This document shows positions 43,758 to 55,530 of a DNA stretch of 64,000 nucleotides, in pieces. The translations under genes and the position numbers were made by a program. The DNA lies in assembly GCA_030848705.1 (NCBI GenBank), contig CM061238.1:26876655-26940654 (forward strand), read 5' to 3'. Numbering within the stretch: the stretch's first letter is position 1; the number at the start of each line of letters is the position of its first letter. The notes beneath the pieces were generated by a model. That model did not search any database. It saw only the letters and a program-made list of their open reading frames with translations, and was not told where the DNA came from. Source of the DNA: Heracleum sosnowskyi (lineage: Eukaryota > Streptophyta > Magnoliopsida > Apiales > Apiaceae).

Positions 43758-46727
43758 ATGGATGTTGAGGAAAACGCGTGGATAAAACTTCCAAAGTTTA
43801 GTGACGGTTATATTAGTGGAATAAAGGATTTTATACGAATTGCAGTTTATAGATTTGCCGTAGGTGAAGAAATAACATGCCCCTGCAAGAAATGTAAGAA
43901 TGACAAGTGGTTTCGTCAAGATACAATATACGACCATCTCATATAAAATGGTCCATCTCCATTGTATATGAAATGGATGTGTGAGGTTTCTCGACTAGGG
44001 AGCAATGAAGATATGAATTGTGAGAGTAGTATAGGTTTTGGAGTTAATCTAGACGACATGTTGCACCGTACTCGTGGAATGCAGAATGATGAAAATGAGA
44101 ACACTACAATAGGAAATGGCAATGATAAATTTTATTGCCATGTTGAAGACGGAAAGATACCTCTATATCCGGGCTGTTCAAAATTTTCGCGATTAAGTTT
44201 TATCATTCGCCTTTATTCTTTAAAATGCTCATGGAATTACGGAGGCTGCATTCGGGGATTTACTAGAGTTGATCAGAGAGGCTTTTCCAGAGGCCCACAT
44301 ACCTTTATCATTCAATGCCACAAAGAATATCATTAGAGATTTAGGGCTTAGTTACCAAAAAATACACGCATCTCCAAACGATTGCATGCTATATTGGGTT
44401 GAGAACAAAGATAAAGATGTTTGTGAAACTTGTGGTTTTTCGAGATGGGCAGTAGTGGAAATGAAAGGCAGCGGTGACAATGAACCAAAGAAGGTGATTC
44501 GCAAAGTCCCTGCCAAAGTTATGCGCTATTTCCCGTTGAAACCGAGGCTGCAAAGGTTGTTTATGTCCAAGGAGTATTCTGAACTTCTGTTATAGCATGC
44601 CATCGGACGAAAAAAGACGAGAAACTTCGACATCCAGCTGATGGCGAGGTTTGGCAGGCGACGGATTCTAGGTATCCTGATTTTGCACTAGAAAATAGAA
44701 ATATACAACTTGGTGTAGCTGCTGACGGATTCAGTCCTTACCGTACAATGGGTTCAGTTCACTCAACATGGCCAATTGTATTGGTAAATTATAACCTCCC
44801 ACCTTGGCTATGCATGAAGCCTGAGCATTTGATTCTTTCAACAATCATCTCCGGTCCAGATTCTCCGAAGAATAATATAGATGTATTTATGCAGCCTCTA
44901 ATTCAAGAGTTGAAAGAATTATGGGATATAGGCATAGAAACCTATGATGCGTTGACTGATAAAAAGTTTAGGCTACGTGCAAGTTTGTTGTGGACCATTA
45001 GCGTTTTCCTGGATATGCGATGTTATCCGGTTGGAGCACTAAAGGTAAATTTGCATGTCTCATATATTAATCCCAAATGACCTAACAGAATTGTAGAAGG
45101 GGGGGGGTTGAATACAATTCTTGATATTTTCTTAAACTTAAAACACTTTATAAAATAAAACTGAACTGAATAAATAAAAACACAAGATATAAATAATTCA
45201 GTTGGATTGTTTGATGATCCAACTGAAGTGTTTTTATTGCGGAAATAATCTGTGATACACAAGTACACAGCTGCTCAGTTACAGAGTTGTAGAGAAGAAT
45301 GCTCTCGAGGATAGCTAATACAAACTATTTGTTTTTCTTCTCTTACACTATCTTAACTGCTACACTTGGTTATATATTCCCCAAGTTTACAATACTATTT
45401 TTGGCTACACTAAAGTACACTAAAGGTAACCGCCAATAGTTTGCTTTTCATCCCTTTGTCCAGTGGTCCTTGGAGATCCTTGCTTTTGTCTTCATGCTTA
45501 TTATGATCACTCCCAAGAGCCCAATTGGAAACTGGGATGTTTCCTTATTCCCCATGTCCATTTTAATGGTTTCCAATGCAAAGTACACTTCCACATCACC
45601 TTTAGATCTGTTCAGTAAACTGTCACTATCACTTTGTCAACTATTCAGAAAAGCAATAATGATTCGTTGATAGCAGGGAGATGTGTTTCGTTGATAGCTT
45701 TATTCTTCATTCCGTTGATGGTGTTTCTCTCGTTTCGTTGATGAGTAAACTCCATACCGTTGATGGTGTATCCTTGTTTCGTTGATAGGGTAATCCTCAT
45801 ACCGTTGACATGTCTTCACTTAGGCAAAATTACAAGGCATAACATATTTACAATTAACCAACCTATTTTGCCTATCTAGTACTTAGTCAACATGACTTAG
45901 AAAACCTATCTAATACATACATCAAAATGCATATCAAACTGTGAAGTATTGTACAGTGCAATTGCTACATCACTCATTTCGTTGATGAGCTACCTGTCAA
46001 CGGAATGCTGCAAAGCATGCCATTTCGTTGACAGTTACAAAATGACTTAATACAAAATCTACTAAGTGTTTTTATAATTATCATCAAGAACAACATATTC
46101 CTAACATCATATGCCATTATAAAACATCTTCAATGTACTTAAAGAACAGTAAAAAGATGTGCTATATGCGTCATAGAAAATTTCTAGCTCCGGACCACAA
46201 TTGGAGGTTTGACAAAAGAAGATTCAATTGTGAAGTTGAAATGGGACAGGCTCCACCAATTTTAACCGGAACAAATGTACTTGATTTATTGTCGGCGTAT
46301 GAAAATGAATTTGGAAATGTCAAGAAAAAGGTCAAAAGGGGTACAAAGCATAAAAGGGATTCCCCTTTAAAAAAAAGCCAATATTTTTCAATTTACCGTA
46401 TTAGGTTCACAATTTGTTGCGGCATAACCTTGATGTTATGCATATCGAGAAGAACATATGTGACAATATACTTGGTAATTTGTTAAATATTAGCGGCAAG
46501 TCGAAAGATCACTTGAATGCTCGTTTTGATTTACAAGATATGGGAATCAGGAAGGTCCTTCATCCCATTAAATCAAGTGATGGAAAATATCATGAGATCA
46601 AGGCTGCCATATTCGACATGACCAAACAAGAGAAAGAAATATTTTGCTCAGTGTTGGAGAAGGCCAAACTGCCATATGGTTGTGCAGCTAATATTAGTCG
46701 ATATGTTCACACAAAGGAAAGGATAAT
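43758..46727 (+). pseudogene. CACTA-1 transposase tnp2, second copy
   Basis: ATG 43758 starts MDVEENAWIKLPKFSDGYIS and retains the full transposase-associated domain (CPCKKCKNDKWFRQ), which the first copy has lost. A TAA follows at 43943. The rest parallels copy one almost base for base: REAFPEAHIPLSFNATKN, CETCGFSRWA, GSVHSTWPIVLVNYNLPPWL and NNIDVFMQPLIQELKELW. It is interrupted by a solo LTR (45065-46106) and resumes at ICHYKTSSMYLKNSK. It also keeps the LDVMHIEKNICDNILGNLL block missing from copy one. It ends at 46727, where gypsy G begins, so the DUF4218 and DUF4216 regions are not in the window. Confidence 0.86.
45065..46106 (-). mobile_element. Solo copia LTR inside the second tnp2 copy
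   Basis: Comparison with the first tnp2 copy shows an exact 1042-bp insertion flanked by the 5-bp duplication TCATA (45060-45064 and 46107-46111). The minus strand begins TGTTAGGAATATG and carries a C-tract with CTTCTACAATTC near its end, as in the LTRs of copia 1 and 2. The terminal CA appears mutated (TTAATA). No internal region remains. The LTR carries about ten CGTTGA-type motifs (45663-46033). Confidence 0.85.
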
Positions 46728-47737
46728 TGTAATAACACCAAATTTTGGACTTAGTTAATTTTTTTTTTCTTTTGATGAATAGTAAAATTGCCCCTGATGA
46801 CTAGTAAGTTTGCTGATGAAAAATATTTTCAGACCACACTATATGGAAGACATCGAATGAATGTTTCGAAGTTATATTAGTGATGTATGAGAAAAATAAG
46901 TGAATGTAAACGCGATCAGAATCGGGAGATTCCAACTTTAAATTTTGATCACTATTCATCGGACAATCAAGGATGTATTGATTTGATCGTTTAAGGAAGT
47001 ATGTAGAATGAGAAATCCGTGATCATACCTTAAGCCAAGGTGAGAAATCCATGATCATATCTTAAACCAAGGTGAGAAAACTAAGATTATATATTAGACA
47101 AAGATAATGGAAAGATCAAAGAAGTATCCCCTAGCTTTGGTACAGAGAAACGTTTTTAAAATCACTTGAAACTATCGCGAAACAAAAGCGTAACAAATTT
47201 TGGATTAAACCCTAACCAAAGGAGGAGTATTATATAAGATCATCAAGTGCAATATATAAGAGGATTGAGGATACAAAAGATGACATAAGCATGATGCAGA
47301 GGAGGGACAAATGGATGACAAAGTGATGACAAGGTGATGAATCACCACCTTGTCACCACTTTCACCACAACCACAAGTTAAAAGAGGTGTATCATTGGTG
47401 ACAAAACAAGCTTACAACCACACAGATTATATGACATGTATTTAGTGATTAATTAGACAAAGAAAAGAAAACAAAACAAAACAAAAAGATGCATCCATGA
47501 AGAACATCAAACTTTCGGCCTCTTTTCTTCATCAAACCCTTAAGAAATTTTCCTCCACTTTCACTCAACCATAAATCAAGATCTTGGGCTCTAAATCACC
47601 ATCTTCCATAATCTAAGGTAGATCTTTAATCTTAGCTTCACCATGATTGATAGCTTGTTCAAAAATGGATTCAAAGATGATGATGAATAGTGATATGAAT
47701 AGTAATCTCATAGAATCTCACTAGTACAAAAGTGATT

Positions 47738-47960
47738 CTTTATGTCGCATATTTTACGTCGCACATAACAAAGTGCGACGTATATAACTTGTTATACGTC
47801 GGGTTTTTGAAAAGGCGACGTATATTATCCTTCTGAAAGTACTTTTTACGTCGGTTAAACAAACAACCGACGTATATTACAACAATATACGTCGGCTCTC
47901 GATTTGCCGACGTATAAAAACTCAATTTTTGTCGGTTTTATTTTTTCCGTCGTATAAAGT
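47738..47960. repeat. Left subterminal ACGTCGG array of CACTA-2
   Basis: At least eight copies of TACGTCGG, ACGTCGC or the reverse complement GCGACGTAT within 220 bp, in both orientations. They are probable transposase-binding repeats by analogy with other CACTA elements. Confidence 0.78.
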
Positions 47961-48427
47961 TGTTACATATAATTAACATATACGTTAGTTTTTCGATATC
48001 CGACATATAAGATGGTCATATATGAAGTTTTATTTAATCCAATGCATAAAATATCATTTTAATAAATTAAATAAAAATAGTTTAATTTAGACGTAGAAGT
48101 ACTGAGTAAATATTCTTCCCCAAATCAAACTCTATCAACTGTAACATCTCTCTCGACCAACCCTAGAAACCATCACACCAAATTATACACTTATATTATA
48201 ATTTGCAGTAATTGAAATCTTAATTGCTCTAATTTAGACTATGCCCTAATTCATATTCAAGCAATTGCCTACCTTAATTGCTCTTCAGGTACGAAGAATG
48301 TGAATGTTACGATCGTATATGTATGCATACACACACATAAAACTTATTGTGTCTTGTTAATTTCTCAGCTCTTCTATCTAATTGGGTCCTTAATTTCTTC
48401 TCTCCTAAGACCTGCACTCATTGTTGG

Positions 48428-48467
<40 letters not shown>

Positions 48468-48494
48468 ATCTCTTTCTCTCTCCCCCCCTCTCTC
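48428..48494 (+). repeat. (CT)n tract in CACTA-2
   Basis: Pure CT repeats followed by C/T-rich imperfect repeats. It begins right after a GTAATC donor-like site, as the long (CT)n of CACTA-1 follows a donor-like GTATGC. Confidence 0.9.
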
Positions 48495-50083
48495 TCACTC
48501 CCTCTTAGTTTTTTTTCTTCATGTTTTCCTTATTATAGTTTTGTTACAAACAACATCTATTTGGGTATGGTTATAATTTGGTGCTTAATCTGTTTTAGTG
48601 TGACTCTGCTTTTTTAATTTTATTCTCTTTGGCCAGTAGTGTGTCTACTGATGAAAATTGGGTTGCAAAGAACGTGTCTGCTCATATCTCCCCCAACAAT
48701 CTTAATATAAGGTAAAAATTGCAGATTAATCGTAGATTCTTTTTAATTATGTGACACGTAGATTCTCTATGATTTAATGGGATTATTTCTTTTGAGTGCC
48801 TTTAACGTAATCATTTGCTGCTATGTTACTGAAGATGTTGAATTGATGTGCTTGTTTGATAATTTCTTGGTTGGTATGTTTGAGTGTTCTATTTCATGTT
48901 AACTATTATATTTGAGATATGCAAACTTAGTGACCTATTCTAATGTTTAATCTGGCAGCCGGTAATTAGTGTCATTATTAATGATTAATACAAGTGAGCA
49001 ACTCAAAGATCATCACACGCACCCCTGTATCAAAGTAATCATGGGTTTAAGCTAAATTTGAGGCCTTCTTTGCATTAAAGACATGGGTTAGTTAAACTCG
49101 AACTTACTCCACTATGGAGTTTTGAATTGTTACTGGTTCTTGTTGACAATTAAGAATGATCCACGTAATGTTGTTACAATAATCATGTAACTGACTCTCT
49201 TTCGCTAGGTATGTTTAATTGCACATACAAAATTTTGTATTTTTAATCATAACCAGAGTAACATTGGGAGCAAGGGTAGACATCAGAGTATGACATGTTG
49301 ATTGAATAAGAACTTGTTTGGAAGGGACCATGCTGGTGCATCTATATTATGATACTAAATATACCACATAATGATCCGAAATTTAGCAAATTCTAACAAA
49401 GAAAATGCAGTATATTAATCTTGTTGGTCGAGTACAAGGTTAAAAAATGTACTTCTAAAACCCAAATGATTTAAATAGAAATCAAATGATACAAATTTTT
49501 ATAATAATTATTTATACATTGGCTCTGCAAAACTGGTTCTCATATTCTCCTCAGGGTACCTAAAAAACCAACATTTCCGCTGAATTGGTTGTTTATAAAG
49601 ACACCTTTGGCGCGGAAGTAAGAATTTAGATAAAGATATGTGAAGGTAAAACTACAGACAAAAAAAATTGTTGTGTTCTGCATCATTATCACTTTGATTC
49701 AGTGGTTACTTTGGGTACCCCATGTTTGATTCTCATAATTTTTGATGCTCCTATCAGTCCGTATGTCTCTATAATTGTTAAATGGTGATCATTTCTAAGC
49801 AAAGAAATATTTTATGTGTTAGATATAGTAGACAACATAATTTTGTAGTCTCCTTCTGTTTTAGTATTTATTAGCATGTTGCCATTTTATTTTTCATCTC
49901 ACTTCTCATTATCCAAAAACAGATATCTAATTAAAAAAGTAGGACAGATTCTTATGGCTTCTATACTTAGAAGTCCTGGCAGCAATCTCTTTGAGGTTCA
50001 AATTATAGATTTTGTTACAAAGCAGGCATGTAAATTACAAATGCTTAATATTTAGTGACATCTAATATATTGTGATTAATTTA

Positions 50084-50123
50084 ACTAGCTTAAAGCCCGT
50101 GCAATGCACGGATAAAAGCTAGT
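50084..50123. other. Nested palindromic hairpin with a CTAG end
   Basis: ACTAGCTT and AAGCTAGT form an outer inverted repeat around the inner stem CCGTGC-AAT-GCACGG. A GC-rich hairpin a few bases before CTAG|T resembles a Helitron 3' end. No matching 5' terminus was found. Confidence 0.4.
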
Positions 50124-50332
50124 CTAAATTTAGTTTTTTATTTCTCTGAACCAATAAAAAAAAGCTAATGTAAATTTAATTTTAGAGGTACTAAAGAATC
50201 CATATGTTTGGCACTACTTAGATGAAAAATCTTACTTTTGTTATATGTTAAATATAATTATGTTTAATATCTTGTTCCACTATATTATTCTTATAATATG
50301 TTAAATAGCTTTGTTCATTGGTTTTCTTGCTT

Positions 50333-50649
50333 ACAAAAGCTCTGACCACTGTTCAACAAGCGTCGTTGGTTGAAAAATCCAGGAAAAAATGACAAGATAG
50401 GATGAAAACTTTGACAAATGTAATTCTTTTATTACTAGCCTTATTAGATAGATCATTCTGGTGCTGTTTTTTTACTTGTTGCATGGTGTTTGCAGGCTTT
50501 AAAAATCATTGACTAGACTGATGACTGAGGAGCCTTTGTTGCATGCCTGTGGTGTTTCAGTTAGCAATGACTCCACTCAAGTTGAAGGACGAGTTCTGTC
50601 TACACCAAGTTTTTCATCCGACTTGTCATTGATGAACTCTTTTATTGTC
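50333..50649 (+). pseudogene. Captured Argonaute (AGO4-clade) fragment, two exons
   Basis: Exon 50333-50419 reads TKALTTVQQASLVEKSRKK, a stop, then QDRMKTLTN. A 76-bp GT-AG intron follows (50420-50495). The next exon (from 50496) reads ALK and, after small lesions, EEPLLHACGVSVSN and TQVEGRVL. Order and spacing match the linker after the PAZ domain of plant AGO4-type Argonautes, which have LVEKSRQKPQERM, then EPLL.ACGIS..., then TQVEGRVLP.P. AGO4-clade proteins bind 24-nt siRNA in RNA-directed DNA methylation. The fragment has at least one stop (TGA 50390-50392) and small frame losses. Its homology ends at 50649, in a solo LTR. Confidence 0.75.
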
Positions 50650-51751
50650 TGTTGGAACGTATGATTACTGTTCTGCATTTTACTATATGATTGATTACGA
50701 GTTCGAAAAGAAAACTTTACCTTAATCGATACGATTCTGATCCACGTCTTCTACTGAATTCCTTGATTCCCTTCGAGCGAAGTGTGGCCTTCGATCTCCC
50801 GAAGTTTTCCTCTCCTTAAAGCCTCGAAATCTCAAAACCCTAGCTCCTTGCGGCTGCCCTAGGTTTTAATCTCGAATTATGAAAAAACGTTTTCAGCTTT
50901 AGGAGAACAAGAATATATATAGGCTCCAGTAGGGATCATGGACAATTAGGTCGGGCCTCCCCAATGACATTCTGGGTCAAGCCCAATGTCATTAAATATT
51001 AATTCTATCCACTAACGAATTAATATTTGCACTACCTTTCCTAATACCGTAATTATTTTATTATTAAATTCGGCTCCTATATTATTTGCTTATTAAATTC
51101 CCCATGTTTAAGATATCGTATGTCCATTAATTAAATTAATTTCTGATAATTAATTTAATTAATATCTTTTTATCCTTGATCATCCACTCAACCTTATCTT
51201 TATGAGCTTTCAAGAGGACATCATCAACCCGAATATTATCAGGACATGGTTCCTTATGTAGTTAATATCCCACTCTGCATGCAATGTCATTGCTCAATAC
51301 ATAATATTATAATTAACAATTAATTACATCACATATGAATCAAAGCATGTGCATTGCATACAAGTGTCAATCACTACACTTGGATTGAGAACCTAAGCAT
51401 TAATAATATCATAGAATCTTAGTTCTTCTTTATTGTCAGAATAGAAGAACAATTCTAATATTTCGATCCTGTTCAATATACACAAAGTATACAAGTATTA
51501 TTTAATAGTCAAGATAAACTATTCCCAAATAATACTTCAGTTATTCCAGTGGTTTGTCTAATTCCACTTAAACTGTGAACCCTTTATATTATATATAGAC
51601 ACTGATAATTTAATCTTCTGTTATCCCATTTGATACTAAATTATCCACAATATATAATAAACAGACAATGTAAAAATATGCAATCAAGATTCTCAATAAA
51701 ATAGACAATGTTTATATACTACTAATGAATAGTTTAGTATAAAACCCAACA
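50650..51751 (-). mobile_element. Solo copia LTR in CACTA-2
   Basis: 1102 bp from TGTTGGAACG to AAACCCAACA on the plus strand, flanked by the 5-bp duplication TTGTC (50645-50649 and 51752-51756). The minus orientation is inferred from the start TGTTGGGTTTTATAC and a TATATATA motif (50914-50921) following GGGCTT-type blocks. It is inserted within the Argonaute-like fragment. Confidence 0.85.
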
Positions 51752-51756
51752 TTGTC

Positions 51757-51905
51757 TTGGTAACTTGGTGGGCTGAATATGAAGTTATCAATTGAGGCTT
51801 CCATACATGAAGAATAGGGCAGCAGTTTGTACTCATCTCAGTTTTTCCTGTACATTCTCTCTTATATGACATGGCTGACTCCTTACATGGAGAATTTTCA
51901 AGCAT
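51757..51905 (+). pseudogene. Argonaute-like PIWI fragment right of the solo LTR
   Basis: The frame at 51764-51802 reads LGGLNMKLSIEAS, which matches the NAKLGGLNS.L.IE segment at the start of the PIWI catalytic region in AGO4-type proteins. RAAVCT slightly further on may correspond to the RASVRTQ segment, but this is weak. More than 200 residues between this and the fragment ending at 50649 are missing, so the captured copy was already deleted before the LTR landed. Confidence 0.55.
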
Positions 51906-52069
51906 AGTAGATGTAATTTTTCAAGTATGTTAATTATTTAGTCAACGATTTTGTTAATATTAAATTTGTAAGCTGGAAATTTTGGTTATCGTAGATTTTT
52001 CATTGTCCAAATGTTGGTTACTCGGGTTTCTAATTAGTCAATAGCTTTCTGGGTATGGAAAAATGGAAG

Positions 52070-52074
<5 letters not shown>

Positions 52075-52112
<38 letters not shown>
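52075..52112. repeat. (AT)n microsatellite in CACTA-2
   Basis: About 19 AT units, just inside the right subterminal array. Confidence 0.95.
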
Positions 52113-52115
<3 letters not shown>

Positions 52116-52129
52116 TTAATTTTTGTTGA

Positions 52130-52375
52130 CAATATACGTTGGTTCCCTATGGGCGACATATAAATTATATAATATATATGTCGGTCATTTTGGTTTTATA
52201 CGTCGGGCTTCTTTAACTCATATACGTCGGTTCTTGGACTTTTTACGTCGCCTAATTGGCGACGTTTATTCTTCCTTTTACGTCGCCCTTTTATCCGACG
52301 TAAAAGACCTCTTACTATATAAGTCCCCCTTCGCCATTTAGCCGACGTATATGACCTATTTAACCGACGTAAAAG
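52130..52375. repeat. Right subterminal ACGTCGG array of CACTA-2
   Basis: Ten or more TACGTCGG, ACGTCGC, CCGACGTA and GCGACGT motifs mirror the left array and end about 20 bp before the terminus. Confidence 0.8.
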
Positions 52376-53820
52376 GTCATTTTTGTACTAGTGTCTTGTT
52401 TTGTTTTGAAGTTTTTAGGTTTGATTAGCATAGTTAAGGAGCAAGGAAGGATATACCATCTATATATATCTTTTGTTAAGTCCCAAGGAAGGTATAAAAC
52501 TTCTCCCCTTTTTGAGATTATTCTTTGATTTTAGTAGTTATAAGTGATTGTTTAGAGTTATGTTGTAATGAAGCATGTATGCATGATTTTAAGTATGTTT
52601 AATGGTTGATTTATGGATAAACCTATGAACTACGGTATGACCATGTTTGGACAGAAAACTTGTAGTATTAACTTGAGGTTTGATTGTTGGTTGATTGGTT
52701 GTTGATTGGTTGTTGATTGGTTGTTGATTTGAGTGTTTAAAACACGGGAATCGCATTTAAGCGTCGTTACCATGTCGAATTTTACTTAGGAAAATTGGAC
52801 AGAAACCACGGTTACATTAAAGGGAATAAACATGAAGTTTCTGACCATGAGCATGTAGGCCCTGTTTCCTAGTTTGTTTTAGCGAAAGAATCGTGTCGTT
52901 TCGATTTACGGTTTAGGAGAAACGTCCGGTTTAGTGAAAGCGGTTTCGGATAACTAAGTAGTTCATTGTATGAACTTTGAGATTGTGATCAAGCCCTTTA
53001 AAAATGGAATTTGGTCGAGATATTAAAATGGATACTAGCATGGATTGTTAGGAGAGGAACGTAGAAGGTTTCGTGTTAAAAAAAAAAGATAAGTTGGTGA
53101 TTTTATAAAAATACGAGAACAAAGGTTGCGCGAGTGAAATACCCTTAAGGGGATAGTTAAAAACAAGGAGTTAGTAATGGAAAAGTACTTGGGTTTTGAG
53201 AATAGATTTTCACCCAAACTTTTGACTTGGGATTTTACGGAATGTCATGAGGTTATAGCTGACCGGGAGCGAGACATTTGATTTTCATGGATAGAACTTT
53301 AGTGCTTAAATAACAGCACATAAATTGGTTCTAGGGGACTGACTGTGAATTGTATATCTTGTTATAGATCGACGAGCGCACTCTCAAGCCCCCACTACCA
53401 CTTCACCGAGACACCAAGGCAAGTTTTCAAACCCTACATCCTATAAGTGATGCTGTTGTGATTTACTGTTGTGTACGTGATATATATTCTGCTTTAATGC
53501 TGTAAAAATATTTAGAAACTGTTTACGCTTTTAATAGAAAGCTTTATAAGATATAACGGTTTATATGCTATATAAATATTAGATATAAACCGAGGTGTTA
53601 TAGAGGCTCTAAGGGTAGAGCACTCGTACGTGGATTTTAAAACTTAGACCGGGAGTCAAATTAGAATTTTGGTCTTGATTATACTGTCAGAAGTTGGAGG
53701 GTTCCAGTGACAGTTATGTTTTTTTAAATATTGATTAAATATTCTAGTATATATATTATTGGATATTTAACGTGAGATATTTAAATAATATTATTATATA
53801 TATTATTTGGATATTTATTT

Positions 53821-54075
53821 AATTAAGTGAATATTATTTTGAATATTCACTTAAGTGGAATTTTATTGAATAATAATTCAATATTTATTATTTAAATATT
53901 ATTTAATTAAGTGAATACTATTTTGAATATTCACTTAAGTAGAATCTTATTGAGTGATAATTCAATATTTATTATTTGAATAATTATTTAATTAAGTGAA
54001 TATTATTTTGAATATTCACTTAAGTGGATTTATATTGAATAATAATTCAATATTTATTATTTGAATATTTATTAA
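53821..54075. repeat. 84-bp minisatellite in the gypsy G LTR
   Basis: Three tandem copies of an about 84-bp AT-rich unit beginning AATTAAGTGAATA. Each contains the inverted pair AAGTGAATA/TATTCACTT, so each unit can fold. It occupies the place in this LTR comparable to the 42-bp array in LTR A. Confidence 0.85.
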
Positions 54076-55530
54076 ATATTCCAAAAATTATTTAAAAATC
54101 ATAGAACTTTATTTAAATATTACGTAAGGTTCCAACAGGTATTTAAAATATTTTCTGATCTCAAAAGAGATTTATGTGACTATAGTAGGGGTTCCCAACT
54201 ACTTTTAAACTATTTACCTCAAATGATGATTAAGGTTTTGAACTTATCAAAAATTGGGAATCCATCTCAGGAAGTGAACATATGATTTCACTTGCCTCTT
54301 TCATTAAAGGTGAATATGTTTTCGAGTTCTGATTTATCAGAACTAAAGGTATTTTACAAAAACTCCCAGGTCGTAATTTTCAAAATACATGGTAATCATC
54401 TGTAGTTTCGTTGACTGATGTCAACCCACCCTGTGACTTACTCCCTTCAAATACTCTGGAGTAAGGAAATCTGAACTATTGCAAAGTTTTGACAAGTAAT
54501 TGTACTTGGGGAAAATAGGATTAAATTCCGATTCCCGTTTCATTGATTTTCATCTGGGACCAAAAGGAAACGCGAAGGAGGCTGTCGGACAGTACCTCTA
54601 ATTATTGCGTAAGAGGGTGCCAGGCAGTCCAGCACTTATCTCGCGTAGGAGGCTGTAGGTCAGTCCAGCAGATACAAAGCCCGTATGCTGCTAGGGTGAT
54701 AATCGTGTTAGGATGTCGTCCATCTACTAGTAGAAAAGTGTGAGTACGATACAACGACTGATCATCGTGTATCGTGGCGTGCCCTGAAAAAGGTCCCTTC
54801 CCTCCAATTGAAGTTGTGTTGCACATTGTAACAAAAGCCTAGGTGTTGGGTTACTGATAATGTGACAGTGATGAGTAATGATGTTCCTCATACAGTAGTT
54901 GTACTGTATGGCATGTTTTGACGAAAAGAAAACTAAATATATTATTCGGTATATGAATGAAGTTTTAAAGGTTTTCCTTTATAATATAAGCTTACATATA
55001 TGCTTATGCTGTGTTATACTATTGCTGGGCTTAGTGCTCACTCTTGCGTTCTTTTATATATATATTACAACACAACAGCTAGAGTAGATGGCCAGGATTC
55101 GTCATACCGCTCGGAAGCGCGTTTGGGCCGCGCAGACCGCCTATAGGATGGCAGTTGCAGCACCTCAGGTAGAGGCACTGAGTTGGTTCGGAGTGCAACT
55201 CTTGTTGCTCTGGTTTATTTAAAAGTATGACTTATGTATATCAATGAACAAGAACAAACTTTTGCGCTGCCTTATGGTTTCACATAGAAATCATACTGGC
55301 AGTAGGTTGCAAGCATTTACTTTTGAGTTGTAATAACTTTAAATTATGGATCATATGACTACTGTTTTTGCAAATTCGTTTCTGAGACATAACTGGCGTG
55401 AGTATATGGATGGTGGGGTCACCATGGGTGTTGATTTATTATATTATGATTCAAGTATCAAGTGTTTGTACGGAATAAAGGAACGTGACAACCTGGATCT
55501 CCGACCCCGGATCTGGGCGTGTTACAGAAA

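Larger units (their letters stand above)
36553..46727 (+). mobile_element. CACTA-1 (En/Spm superfamily), right end not seen
   Basis: This begins CACTACGCCATAG in the copia 2 RT gene; TGA at 36550-36552 would be the 3-bp target duplication. After the subterminal repeats come about 750 bp of AT-rich noncoding DNA (36761-37500), a (CT)n leader, a tnp2 pseudogene (38251-41326), a tnp1-like gene (41644-43680) and a second tnp2 copy (43758-46727). The second copy is cut by gypsy G. The right terminal inverted repeat must lie beyond the window or be lost. The gap 41327-41643 holds only AT-rich sequence. Confidence 0.85.
47719..52393. mobile_element. CACTA-2, non-autonomous and gene-carrying
   Basis: 4675 bp bounded by the inverted ends CACTAGTACAAAAGTGA (left) and the complement of CACTAGTACAAAAATGA (right), with a 3-bp target duplication TCT (47716-47718 and 52394-52396). 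Subterminal arrays of ACGTCGG/ACGTCGC motifs occur at both ends. There is no transposase. Inside are a (CT)n tract, several AG/GT-bounded exon-like blocks (for example 48641-48712, unidentified), Argonaute-like gene fragments and a solo copia LTR (50650-51751). The stretch 48720-50080 is AT-rich and otherwise unassigned. Confidence 0.88.
46728..55526 (+). mobile_element. 5' LTR of gypsy G, split by CACTA-2
   Basis: This begins TGTAATAACACCAAATTTTGG and ends ATCTGGGCGTGTTACA; the primer site follows at 55531. Without CACTA-2 (47719-52393) the LTR is about 4.1 kb. The right part (52397-55526) shares long stretches, in reverse complement, with the minus-strand LTRs of gypsy A (for example 52740-53000 against 60920-61270). 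ATAAT (46723-46727) is the expected target duplication in the second tnp2 copy. No genes are present in the LTR itself. Confidence 0.85.

Noticed and set aside
49920..50030. Further possible Argonaute exon (ILRSPGSNLFEVQIIDFV frame)
   Set aside because: The resemblance to the VIDFL segment of AGO4-type proteins is too short to claim.
51693..51905. 70-residue minus-strand open frame
   Set aside because: It crosses the solo LTR boundary and its duplication; the opposite strand carries the Argonaute-like match.
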